Positions 10,801-21,129 of a DNA stretch of 64,000 bases are shown here, piece after piece; within the stretch, counting starts at the first letter, position 1; every line of letters begins with the position of its first letter. A program made the position numbers and the translations under genes. This DNA is from Rhodotorula mucilaginosa (Eukaryota; Basidiomycota; Microbotryomycetes; Sporidiobolales; Sporidiobolaceae). The notes below the pieces were generated by a model that was not told the DNA's origin, searched no databases, and worked only from the letters and a program-made list of their open reading frames with translations. The stretch covers positions 372,001-436,000 of the forward strand of contig CP137875.1 in assembly GCA_034406715.1 (NCBI GenBank). The letters run 5' to 3'.

Positions 10801-12373
10801 TCGCTTCTCGGCAATCTCGACCTCCTCCGTGGGAACGCCTTGAGCGAGAAGATTCTGCGCCGCCTCTCCCGCCGCGATCCTCATATCGTCGACGAGCGTG
10901 TTGTGAATCTCTGTTGTGCGGGAAACAGCCCATGTCAGTTTTTCAAATGTATGGCCGAGGATAGCGGCCTATCTGGCTCTCACCCGTGATCTTGTAAACC
11001 CAGGCGCCGCCGATGCGTTGGAAGTCGCTCTCGCGGACCCCAAAGGCGCGGACCACCTCGGTGATGTGCAAGAAGGATCGGCGCGTCTCGTGCATGAGCG
11101 TAAAGAGGCGCTGCAAAGCGATGAGACCTGCAGGGTGCGGACGGGGGCTTGAGCGACACCCCGGAAAGAAAGAAAACAGTCCCGAGTTGGGGGGGACGGC
11201 AGGCTGCGAACTTACGGGTCTCGCGACTCTCTTGCTCCCCTCCGACCGGGATTGGCAACCCAAGACTGGAGATCCCCGCCGAGGAGGAGCAGTCGCCCTT
11301 CCAGTAGTCTCGGTAGTCGGCAAAGTCGACTTGAGCGCGGGGCGGAGGCGAGTAGGAGAGGACGGCGTTGCGGAACGATGGGATCGCGTACAGACATTGG
11401 AAGTAGGCGGCGACGCCTGACATGAGGTTTGAAGTGGCGCGAAGGACGACGGGGCTGTTTGCCGCAAGGATGTCCCGTCAGTGACCTCGTCGTGACCTCT
11501 CGATCGACCGGACACCCCTCTCACCTGTTTCCTTCGCGGATGCGGTCCTCCGGCTTGATCGCCTCGACAGCTCCGATCGCTTCCTCCTCTGTGCTGCCCA
11601 AACTCGCGAGACTCATCGAGATGGCTTTCGACAACTCGTCGTCCTTGTTGTCCGCCTCGATCCGCGAAACCTGCAACGCCATCTGGAGGTCGTCCGCACT
11701 GGGCTGCTGGGGCCCGTAGGCAGCAGCGAGGGTTTTCGAGTCTGTGTGTGGATGGGGAGAGGTCCGTGGCGCGCAGAGGAGTTTCTGCTGCGTCGAAGGA
11801 GGCGCGGGGTAGGATGAGGATTGCGAGTCGGAGTCTTCGGCGGTCAAGTCGATTTCGGTGATCCTGCGTGTCGGTGCGATCGCCTCTGCTGACAAGCATG
11901 TCCCACCTCGTCAGCGAAACATTCCCTCAAGGGATCGTTGGCACGCTAAGGGCTCACCCTCCTTGTCGGCTGCGAGTGCTGCAGGTGGTCGGAAGTCGAT
12001 CGCCGCGGTCGAATAGGGCGGGGGTTCGTCGGTGATCCTTCCGAGTGTGCTCGGGTGCGGCAACACCTCGTCGAGAACGGGGGAATTGTGCGCTCCGGCT
12101 GGGATCAACGGCGGCAGGTCGTCGTCGAAAGGACCGACGGCGGCATCCTCCTTTGCGCCGTCCATGATCCAGTTGACGGCCTGGTCGAGGTTGCCTTTGA
12201 ATTTCTGTCGGTCCCAACAGCACACAGAGTCAGTCATTGTACGGTCTAGAGTATAGCTTGAGGGGGAGCCGACTTGCGATGGCAGCTCTGCGAGCGACAT
12301 GTGCATCTTCAGTGACTCCGAGACTGAGGATGGTGCCTGCAGCTTCTCGCTGCTCGTCAGACATGTCGTCCAT
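7840..12373 (-). CDS. Fusion: USP25/28/Ubp2-like (inactive) deubiquitinase domain + Tsr4/PDCD2
   Basis: One long minus-strand gene (~1,200-1,300 residues, about nine introns). In order: a UBA domain near the ATG at 12373 (SLGVTEDAHVARRAAIA then NLDQAVNWIMDG; an acceptor at the CAAAG just before GGCAAC... text restores exact UBA spacing); UIM-like acidic helices (ADDLQMALQVSR, DELSKAISMSLASLG); a USP core from ~11454 with YFQCLYAIPSFRNAVLSY, MIMFHLERD and GPYRLTAILMRNG. The Cys box reads SNLMSGVAAYFQ and the His box NGRGTSWPVVRD, so neither catalytic Cys nor His is present. After FYEKV...EYLK an intron (9521-9583 region) joins to AALVDNHEFAASLPE, and the same frame runs through an acidic linker into PDCD2/Tsr4: VGGLPRWLDP, CGTCGKTMSLLLQ, SLYVFACK, then PPCELCRAERKIEFQ and the terminal LLVYTC...W. 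Stop at 7840. Tsr4 is a cytoplasmic chaperone for uS5/Rps2. Two separate genes would need a stop codon that I do not see. Confidence 0.75.
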
Positions 12374-12562
12374 AGCGACGACGCAGTACAGCTCTAGACT
12401 GGGAGCGACTCGAGGCGTGAGGCTGTGCTCATCGGCGTCTTCTCTCGTTCCGCGCGACGCTTCTTTTCCCCCTTTCAGCGGTCTCGTCTCCGGTTGAGTG
12501 AACTTCTCTCCGCTTTCCAACACGCGTACGCACACGCACAGAGCGCATAGGCACGGACAAGG

Positions 12563-15306
12563 ATGGCTAGGCAGAGCCGGAGATCGCCGACTCGTCGCAG
12601 GCGGATACTCTTTGCCGCCGCCCTCTTGACGTGGAGCAGCACAGCGAACGCCTCGCTGCTCTCGGCTCCGTTCGACGCACTCCGCCGGAGAGGAACAGCA
12701 GCCCAAGCAGCGCAGCTACTCGCACAGAGATACGATCCCTTGGTCGCACCTTACGCGAACGAGACGGCAGCCGAACCGACCGTCGTCAGCTCGCAACCTC
12801 ACCTCGGCAGGTACGGTCACTCGGCCGTCTACCTCCCGCCGCCCGCCAACTCGATCCTCTTGATCGGCGGTCAGATTGGCACCAACGGGACCGCCATCAC
12901 GAACGACGTCTTGCAGTTCAGCGTCGCGAGTACCTTCTTGTGGGGAGACGACCGCCCCGCCGATTCGGCCATCCCCGACAACCCCGCCGTCAACCCGACC
13001 TTGTCTTCAGGTCTGCCGGCTTCCGCTTGGAGCGCAGCAGCAGTCGACCCTCACACCGCATCGACGTGGCTCATCGGAGGCGTCACGCCCGACTGCGAAA
13101 CCGACTCGCTCGTGCACACCCTCGCCGCCGCCGCCGCTTCGTCTACCTCGTCGGGATGGACCACCGCCAGCATCACTCCGCGCGCACCTTCCCGTCGACG
13201 ACAAGCGACCGCCATCCCGGTCGCAAACACCACGACGGGCGGTACCGACATCTGGGTTATCGGAGGCATCGCCGACCAGTACACGTGCTCGGTCGACACG
13301 ATCGGCTACGTCGGCCTCGACCGGTACGACACCACGCTCGGAACGGTCGAGTCGATGGCGTGGACCGCACCTGCGGGGGTGGACTCGGTCGAGTGGACAG
13401 CTCCCGTCAGTGATTATGCGGCGACCGTGCTGGAAGACGGCGCTTCGATCGTAGTCATCGGCGGTCAAACGGCGCTCGGCGACCTCGTCTCACTCGACCA
13501 GGTCCTCCTCTTCGACGTGCAGACTCGCACATGGACCCAGAAGGTGCGGCTTTACCTTCCCTCATGACGAAAAGGGACGAGGACTGACAGCGAGGCCTGG
13601 CCGACCTCCAACAGGCCACCTCGGGCGCGATCCCTTCTCCTCGGATGGGTCACTCGGCGGTCCTCCTCCCCTCGGGTTCCATCCTGATCTACGGCGGTCT
13701 CTCCTCGACCCACGTCGTCCTGTCCGACTTGCAAGTCCTGAACCCGCGCACCTACGCCTGGACTCGGCTCGTCATCTCGGACGCGTCGATGGCGTCGCCC
13801 GCACTGGCGTACCATTCCGCGACCCTCGTCGAAGGAGGGACCTTCATTGTCGCGTTCGGATTGGACGGTCAGACCGGCTTGCCGAGTAACCGATTCTGGT
13901 TCCTCACCGTCGACGAGGCGAGCGGGACCTATACCTGGATGGACACCTTTGCTGGGAACGGCGCAGCGACGGCGAGCGCGATCGCGGCGAGGTCGACGTT
14001 GCCGATGCCCAAGCTGGCGCGGCGAGGAGAAACGTTTGCGAAGAAGGCGGTCCAGTTCATCCCGAATCCGAAGGCGGACGCGGACGGTTCGAGTGCCGAC
14101 GACACTTCGCAGGCTGCTTCGACCGCCGCGGCGGGTGCAGAGTACGGGAACGGTGGAGGCGGCGGTGGTGCTGGAGGTGCCTCAACGGCAGCGGCGCCTG
14201 TTCAAGAGACGCCGTCGTCGGTGACTTCGTCAGCAGCTCCACGGTACATGCCGCCTTTCGCCTCGGAGGCGACTTCCGCCTCTGCCTCCCCCGCATCGTC
14301 GCAATCACTCCCGGCTAACAGCAAGTCCGACTCTTCTTCGTCGTCTTCGACAGGCACCATCATCGGTGCTTCGGTCGGCGCGATCGGAGGAGCCGTCGCC
14401 CTCGTCGGCTTGGCCTTCTACTTTATCCGTCGGAAGGCCACGTCTTCCTCGGGCTCGTCACGCGGACCGAAGACGACAACGAACATGATGGCCCAATCGG
14501 GTGGCGGAAACGGTACCGACCGGGGTGCGCCGTTCGTCAGTCAGTTGTTGTACACCCGACCCGTCCAAGCGAGGAATCTCAGTCTCGGCAGCACCGCTCC
14601 CGCCTTCTCACCGCGCGAAGTCTTCGACGACGACGAGTTGCCCCCCGTCGGCGGCGACGGCGAGGATTTGGTACCCGGAGAGGATATGGCTGGCGTCGGC
14701 AGTCGAGGACAAGGCCTCGGGGTCGTGCAGGACCCGTTTGCGGATCAGCACCGCGTCAACGAAGTCGGTCAGCTTGAGCGGTCCGGTTCAGGAGCCTCTT
14801 CAACCGACGGCGTGGTGGGGAGTCACGGAGGAGAAGCAGCAACGGGTGGTGGTGGAGTCGCCGCGGCGTTGCAAGCTTCGGTGCAGAGCATCCCGTTCTT
14901 GTCGAGCATCTCGAGGACGACAACGACTTCTCCCTCGCCCGCCCCAAGCGATTCGTTTACGGCTCCTGCACCGACACTCGCTGCTCGAGGAGGATCGATC
15001 CGTCGTAACGGCGGGTCTCGACACCAACAAGCACCTGAGGCTGCTTCGAACCTCCCGATGCCAGGAACACCGGCCGAGTTGATCGGCATGGCTATCACTT
15101 CGGATGATGGACACGATGCGCTCCCCTACTTGATGGTCTCCTCGCCGTCCGAGACAAGTCACGATGGCGCCAGCGCTGGACACGCCTCCGCCGCACCCTC
15201 TTCTTCTTCTTCTTCGAACCACAACAACGCCGCCCAGATCCCGGCGATCTTGCGACCGGGAACGCCTCTCCGAGTCGCCAATCCGGATCCTTTCGCGGAT
15301 CAGTAG
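12563..15306 (+). CDS. Secreted/cell-surface kelch-repeat protein with one membrane span
   Basis: Predicted type I membrane protein of ~898 residues. It starts with a basic stretch then a hydrophobic signal sequence (RILFAAALLTWSSTANA). Residues ~85-430 contain kelch-like blades: GRYGHSAVYLPP...LLIGGQIG, WLIGGVTPD, IWVIGGIADQ, IVVIGGQTALGD, then MGHSAVLLPSGSILIYGG and YHSATLVEGGTFIVAFG. A Ser/Ala-rich stalk leads to a single span (GTIIGASVGAIGGAVALVG) followed by Arg residues and a long disordered Ser-rich tail. One 47-base intron (13544-13590) splits the kelch region in phase 0. Architecture suggests an outside beta-propeller with a cytoplasmic tail. The ligand is unknown. It is divergent from the fusion gene on its left with ~190 bases between the starts. 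Confidence 0.7.
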
Positions 15307-15780
15307 GAGACGAGATCAGCGGTTGCCCCACCGTTGTCACATACCCCTGCACGGTTTCATCCTGGCCTTACTGCATATATAGCTCATTATTGGATACCCA
15401 CTCCCGATTCGATGACTCGACCATGTACACTAGCACTCGTACGGCTCTCTTGTAGACCGAAGACACCTCTGCATCTGCTTTTTAAATCTCTCGCACGAGG
15501 CTTTTGATGGAAGGTGAATCTCGTATCACAATGCGCAGCTACAGATCTTTCATTCATCGCGAGTAAGGCTGAAGGACATAAGGATCAGTACACGGCAATC
15601 AAGGCGGCGGCAGGCCAGCCAAAAGAGAAAGAGAGACTGACGTGGTAACCGGAACCGCCTCCGCGGTGCCGTTGAGGACCAGCACCCCCTCCGTCGCGCA
15701 TCGATGCCGGACCACTCTATTCACAGATGTCGAGAATGCGTTAGCGTTCTTTCTCGTAGGCTTTCTCGTAGGCTGCGCGA
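15307..15780. other. Convergent intergenic region
   Basis: About 470 bases between two stop codons, expected to hold both 3' UTRs. It is more AT-rich than the flanking exons and contains a short direct repeat (TTCTCGTAGGC twice, ~15750-15775). I see no convincing gene. Confidence 0.4.
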
Positions 15781-18105
15781 TCACTGAGCAGGTACGACGG
15801 CACGTACCGGCGGGCCACCACGTCCTCCTCCTCCTCCCCCGCGCATTCCGCCGCCACCGCCCTGGTATCCACCACGTCCGCCGCCGTGCTGCATCCCCAT
15901 AGGCTGCGCCATCGGGGCAGTCCACTGACTAACACCACCCGGTCCGGCGGCAGCTCCGTCGTCGCCACCGCTGCCCGCACCCGCACCACCAGCAGCTCCA
16001 GCTCCTGCGTTCGCGCCAGGAGGGGAACCCATACCGCCCACGCCCATTCCTCCTCCTCCTGGCATACCTCCGCCGCCCATACCGAATCCGGGCATGCCGC
16101 CCATACCGCCGGCCATCATGGGGTTGCCCATCATCATCGGATTACCCATCATCATTTGAGGGTTCCAGCCGCCCTGCATGTTTTTTGTGCCGCGAACGGA
16201 CTGTCAGCTTCATGGAGAGAGACGGGAGTGAGAGAGCTGAGGACGGACCCATCCCATCTGGGAGAAGAACTTGGACATGGCCGCCGGGTCGAACGGAGTG
16301 CCTGCCACGGGAGCGCCGCCGCCCATCGCGCCCATCCCTCCCATGCCCATAGCACCCATACCGCCCATACCCATGCCACCCATCGGTTGCGGTGCGTACG
16401 AAGGGCCGCTGTTGTTGTTTCCGCCATAGTCGGGACGACGAGGTTCGCCCTTGGCCTGCGCGCGCTTGACCTCGAGCTAAGAGGGGCAGCAGAATCAGTC
16501 TCTAGTCACGCGGAGCATCCAGCGACGGAACAACGCACCATCTGACCATCCATGTAGTGCGGTCCGCTCTGCAGCACTTTGTCGACGTCTTCGCGGCGCT
16601 CATAGTTGACAAAGCCGAATCCGCGGTGGCGACCCGTCTCCTTGTCCATCATGAGGGTCGCGTCGGTGATGGCGCCGAACTGCCGCCAGAAAGCGCGGAA
16701 CGACTCCTGGGTGCACGAAGGCGGGAGAGCGCGAACAAAGAGCTTGTCCGTCTTGGCCGTGTCGGACCGGGGAATGGCGCGCTTCGGGTCAATCTGCAGA
16801 TGGGAAAAGCGCGTCGGTATAAGCCACCGTGCACAACTCGCGCCAGTGCTAAGAAGGGAGGAACTCGCGTTCTTGCCGTCGAGGTGGTGCTCGCGCGCCA
16901 TGACGGCGTTGACCGAGCTCGGCTCTTTGAAGGTCAGGAACGCAAAGCCGCGGGAACGGCCACTCTCGGCGTCGCGCATGATGGTGCAGTGCGTGATCTC
17001 GCCAAACTGCTCAAAGTACATCTGCAGGGCGTCTGCGGGTGGCGGGAGGGGTGGGTCAGTCTGCGGCTCAAAGACGGACCGCGCTAACATTTCCGGGTCC
17101 TCACCGTCGGTCGTGTCCCAATTCAGTCCGCCGATGAACATTTTCCTGTACAGTGCGGTACAAGCGTGACAAAGTCGACGAGGATGAGTGGTGGTTACGA
17201 AACGCAGGGATCGTTTTGTTGTGATGACCGAGAGAAGAAGGGTGCGAAGAAAAGAGTCCTTGCATCAGCTAGACCGCTCTATGAAGCCGAAAGTACAGTA
17301 CTTGATCAATGGTCTGCGCAGCTAGGCTGGTCCGTCTGCAAAAGGTGGCTGAGACTGCGGCAATCGGGTCCAAGAAAAGCGAGGGTGTGAAGGGCGGAAT
17401 GCGAAATCGGGGGCATTCGAGCGAGTACAAGGTGCGCGCAGCGACACGATCAGAGGCTCTATCCGGAGCTAAGTCCATAGGTCGGGTTCGACGTGCGGTG
17501 CGGGTGTCCAAGGCCGAAGAGGAAGTCGTTGTGGGGACGCAAGAGCAGCGAGTGCGGACAACAAGGCCCTCGAGAGCCAGCCGGGGCGGGACTTGTGGGA
17601 GGTGGGAGGAGCTGATAGGCAAAAGAGGAATGGCGGCCTCACCCTTCGTCGAGTTGGTCGGCAGTCTTTGACGCCAATGCGTTGGCCTGCAACGCCTGCG
17701 GCCGCGGAATGCCAATGTCGTGGACCATCCCTCCCGCAGCAGGCATCGCCGCGCCGGTAGGGACCTGCGGAAGCTGTGCAGGGCGGGCGGCGTCTCCTCC
17801 ATAGCCAATCGCGGCAGGAGCACCGGTCGCGGCCGAGGTCGAGGTCGAACCGGCGGGCGAAGCTGCTGCTGGTGCAGTCGTCGCGCTCGCGGACGGTGCA
17901 GCAGAAGTCGACGCTGCGGGCGCTGCCTCGGTCTCGGCCGGGTACAGGTCTCCGTACAGGTCGTCGTAGTCGTTGTCCGCCCTGGTGGTGGTGTTGGAGT
18001 AGGAGGTCAGCCTTGCTGCGAGAGAGCGCGCCGAAACGAGTAGCTGGCAGGGCGAACCCCGAGGGCGCACTCTGCAGCATTCGTGCATGCGACGCGTACT
18101 CACAT
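15781..18105 (-). CDS. HRP1: Hrp1/Nab4-like hnRNP, mRNA 3'-end processing factor
   Basis: Nuclear RNA-binding protein with two RRMs, like yeast Hrp1 (cleavage factor IB) or Musashi/DAZAP-type hnRNPs. The start codon is assembled by splicing: exon 1 ends ...CACAAT at 18104, the intron is 18103-17982 (GTGAGT...CAG), and exon 2 begins GGCGGACAAC at 17981, giving ATG GCG GAC. The protein opens MADNDYDDLYGDLYPAE, then Ala/Ser-rich, then RRM1 (RNP2 KMFIGGLNW, RNP1 RGFAFLTF) and RRM2 (RNP2 KLFVRALP, RNP1 RGFGFVNY). The C-terminus is rich in Gly and Met with repeats such as PMMMGNPMM and GGMGAMG, a low-complexity, prion-like tail. The intron before RRM1 is unusually long (17642-17146, 497 bases). The stop is taken as the TGA at 15781. 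Confidence 0.85.
17146..17642 (-). other. Long (497-base) intron of the HRP1-like gene
   Basis: The donor GTGAGG follows ...CTCGACGAAGG and the acceptor TGTACAG precedes GAAAATGTTCATC, joining DEG to KMFIGGL. Introns nearby are usually 45-150 bases. I looked for box C/D and H/ACA signals on the sense strand and found nothing convincing. Confidence 0.7.
17981..18105 (-). other. Start codon split by an intron (AT|G) in the HRP1-like gene
   Basis: On the minus strand the genomic text at the junction is CACAAT then GTGAGTACG. Unspliced, the ATG is followed at once by TGA. The intron 18103-17982 has a GTGAGT donor and a CACCACCAG acceptor. Splicing produces CACA ATG GCG, a near-ideal initiation context, in frame with the acidic N-terminus. 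No other in-frame ATG upstream gives a plausible N-terminus. Confidence 0.75.
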
Positions 18106-18393
18106 TGTGGTCGTCGTGCGTGAGGTCGAGTGGATCCGCGAGCGCTCGCCGCTTCACCCGCGACGCGTCGACTCGACTGGGAAGAAAATTTTCACTCCCG
18201 ACGCGACTGCGACTTCTCCAGTCCACGAATTGCAAAGCAAGGAGGCTCGAGCACGCGGATTGTCCGGCGAGTTCGTAAAGCTCGAGCGCGACCGCCCCCG
18301 CAAGAAACTCGAGCTCGTCCACCGTCCGTCACGCCTTAACCGCTGATCCGGAGCTTGCTTCTTGTGCTCTTTCCGCACACTACCTTCTAGACC

Positions 18394-19207
18394 ATGCCTC
18401 TCGCTGGCACCGTGGGCCGCGCGAGCAAGTTCTTCGCTCTCTATGCTTTCGCCCAGTCGGATGCTCTCGACCAGGTGGCTTTTCTCCAGCTGTCCATGGC
18501 GTGCAGGAAAATGGCCCGCCTCCTCAACGACGAAGCCGCACGTCGCCGTGCTCGCCTGCGCGCGCACGAATCGTCCGATGACTCTGAAGACTCTGATTCC
18601 TCGATGAGCGAGATCAGCTCCTCTAGCTCCTGCGACGGCGACTCGGACGGTGCGCAGTCGCCCCAGGATAATGACGAGTTGAGTCGAAACGGACCCCGCG
18701 GACCTCCGGAGTACTGAGATAACCTAACAGAGTAAGCGATTTGCACAGTGATAGTCCTGCGAGTGCGGACGATACGTCCAGCAGCTCCGACAACGAAGAA
18801 AGCGGCGAGGAGAACGCAAGGTCGTCCGTCAGCTCGGAGCGCACGAGGAAGCGCCAGCGTTCGCCTGAACAGGACGAAGAATCGCAGCGCGATCACAAAG
18901 TACTGCCGCTTCGTGACTTCGGTATAGGTTGTATGAGTCGCTAACCTTCCCGTCTCCGGCACAGCTCGTCAAGGCCGACGCCCGCCAGGGCAAACATGCT
19001 CAGAAGTCCATCAAAGGTTCCTCCGCCGGCAGAGGCGTCGAAAGCGCAGACTCTCTCGCTACAGCCTACGAGCGGCAAGCGAATCGCGAGCTTGCCCTCA
19101 AGGCGGCCAACGTGGTGCTCAATTTGCCTCAGGATAGCGTCACGGACGAGATGCGCGAACGGGCGAAGCAGATTCTTTCCAAAGCTCTTCGCCTTGCCGA
19201 GTCCTGA
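18394..19207 (+). CDS. Unknown acidic serine-rich protein
   Basis: Not recognised. Three exons are proposed: 18394-18677, 18749-18899 and 18965-19207; the second junction (AAA|GTACTG to CACAG|CTC) keeps the frame, whereas later donors do not. The product (~225 residues) starts with a helical segment (ASKFFALYAFAQSDALDQV), has a long Ser/Asp/Glu tract (residues ~55-140) with many casein-kinase-2-like sites and a basic patch TRKRQRS, and ends in an amphipathic helical region (TAYERQANRELALKAANVVL ... MRERAKQILSKALRLAES). It looks like a nuclear phosphoprotein or scaffold, but that is only composition-based. It is divergent from the HRP1-like gene. Confidence 0.5.
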
Positions 19208-19372
19208 GTAGTTCTGAAGTAGGTTCTTGACTGTGATATATCCTGCGCACTTCCCGAGTGCTTGTCGCGATGTGAACCCCTCTGCCAGGTCGTGCAGACT
19301 TGGAAGTACGGAAAGGTTACAACATGCCCGCGAGGACCCACATAAATAATTCTACACTACCGATAGAAAGGT

Positions 19373-20986
19373 CTACTTTTCGTCTTCTTCCATCCCATCC
19401 TCTTCGTCACCCACCGATTCGCGGTCCGAACCAAAGTCGTCCCACTCGTCCCCGCTTTCGTCGTCGTCCCCCATTTCGTCGTCCTCCTCATCCTCCTCCT
19501 CGAGCGGCTCTTGGAAGATCCGGGGAAGCGGCGGCAGATCCTCGTTGATGCGGTCCTTCCAACTCCTCTTGCGGAGGTAGAACCGGACCCCGCGCGCTTT
19601 GCACGCCGCGTCCAACGCCGACTGCTCCTTCCGAATCCCCTTGGCCGTGATGTCCTCGTGAGATCCGGCTTCAAAGCCTTCGCCCCCTTCTTCCTGATCC
19701 TCGACGTCGCCAAAGTTGGCGTAGATCTCGTCCGGAACTGCGATCGATTGCAGGTTCGGCAACCACGTTCGGTCGCTGAGGGCGGCGACGAGAGCGGACG
19801 ACTCGGCCGAGGCGGGAAAGTCGCCGAGCGAAAAGTGCTTGACGTGGCGAGGGAGGCGGGTCAAGAGGGTCGCAAAGGTGAACTCGTCGGGATGGGTTTG
19901 TTGGCGTCGGCGACTCGAAACGGTCTCGGCGTGTTCCGCCCCGTGGAAGAGCCAAGTGTCGCGGCGACCGCGGACGCGGTCCAGGTTCGAGACGAGCATG
20001 TTGGCGATGATCTCGACGGACTCGACCTTGGGCGGGAGCGTCGCGAGCGTGTCGCCGACCGCTTTCCACATGTCGTCGCCTCCGTGAAGAGTGACTTGCT
20101 TAAGTTGCGAGCATTGGGAGAGGTCGAGCGCGCGGCGCCTGACGAACGTCGACAGCGATTCGAGCGACTCGTGAGACGATCGGGTGATCCGATCGAACAG
20201 TTCCGGTTCAAGGACAAGGCCCATCGAGAGCGACTTGAGCTTGTACTCGGGCTCAAAGTCGTAGAATTCGTCGTCCATTTCCACCGCGCACGAGTCTTCC
20301 TGCTCGCAGCGGAAGCGAACGTGTTCGAGGTCCTTCCATTCGTGAAAGAGAGAAATGAGGGAGACGGATTGCTCGGAGGCCACGCCGACGTTGATAGACT
20401 TGAGGTTCGGCCGCATCTTCCAGAGGCGGGTAAAGACGAGGTCGCTCGGTTCGGTCGCGTCCTCGTCGCCGGGGAAGCCTCGCACGAAGATCGGCTGGTG
20501 CTGAATCAAGCGGAACGAACGGAGGTTGGGGCACACCCACAGGAAGCGTCGGATCGCATTGGCGGCGTGGTCCGTCTCGAACGGGCCCTGGAAGACGATC
20601 TCTTCGACAATGTTGGCGACGCCTTCGTTCTCGTTCAGGACCTGCCAAAGCCGCTGCGACGTCACGTCCATGGAGAGGCGAGCCGGTTCCTTGGCCGGGA
20701 CGCCTTCCCCGATATTGCCCTCGTCGTCCGAGTCCTCCCAATCGTCGTCGACGAGCTAGCGCGGGCCAGGCAAGCGACCGAGCCGCTCGAGCAGTCCCCA
20801 AAACCCTTCCAAGACCTCGTCCTTCGGAGACTGGACGTAGATGGTCTTGTAGAGCCGTTCCCTGGCCACGGCGCGCCATGCGCGGTTCACGCCGCTGATG
20901 CGGAGCAAGTCTTGCGAGTCGATGCTCGCGTACGGGTGGAATTCGTCGAGGATCTGCTCGATCAGCTCGGTGGGGAGAGCCGGCAT
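19373..20986 (-). CDS. F-box-type protein (copy 1), with an in-frame TAG
   Basis: The ATG at 20986 begins an F-box-like segment (LPTELIEQILDEF ... LLRISGVNRAWRAVARERLY), followed by SPKDEVLEGFWGLLERLG. The frame meets TAG at 20756-20758 and then continues open, in the same frame, for ~460 codons to the stop at 19373. The downstream part is a leucine-rich, solenoid-like region (ANAIRRFLWVCPNLRSFRL, SLESLSTFVRRRALDLSQC, LPNLQSIAVPDEIY) and an acidic C-terminus. F-box proteins of this kind are substrate receptors of SCF ubiquitin ligases. The TAG may be a true stop, the 3' end of a 60-base in-frame intron (donor GTCTTG, weak), or a lesion. Homology with the next two genes spans the TAG, so both parts probably belonged to one gene. 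Confidence 0.6.
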
Positions 20987-21129
20987 CGCGATATGCTCTG
21001 GCAGCTGAGTGGTGAGGCGGAAAGAGAATTCAAGCTACTGAACGCGTCGCGTCTTCCTCGATCGCGTCGAGCGCCATTTCCGAGATTTGCGCTCGGACTG
21101 CGCCAGCTGGCCTCGAAACGAAAGAAAAG

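Noticed and set aside
17146-17642. Box C/D snoRNA inside the long HRP1 intron
   Set aside because: A GTGATGA and a CTGA occur on the plus strand, but the intron is transcribed from the minus strand, where I find no C and D box pair with a closing stem.
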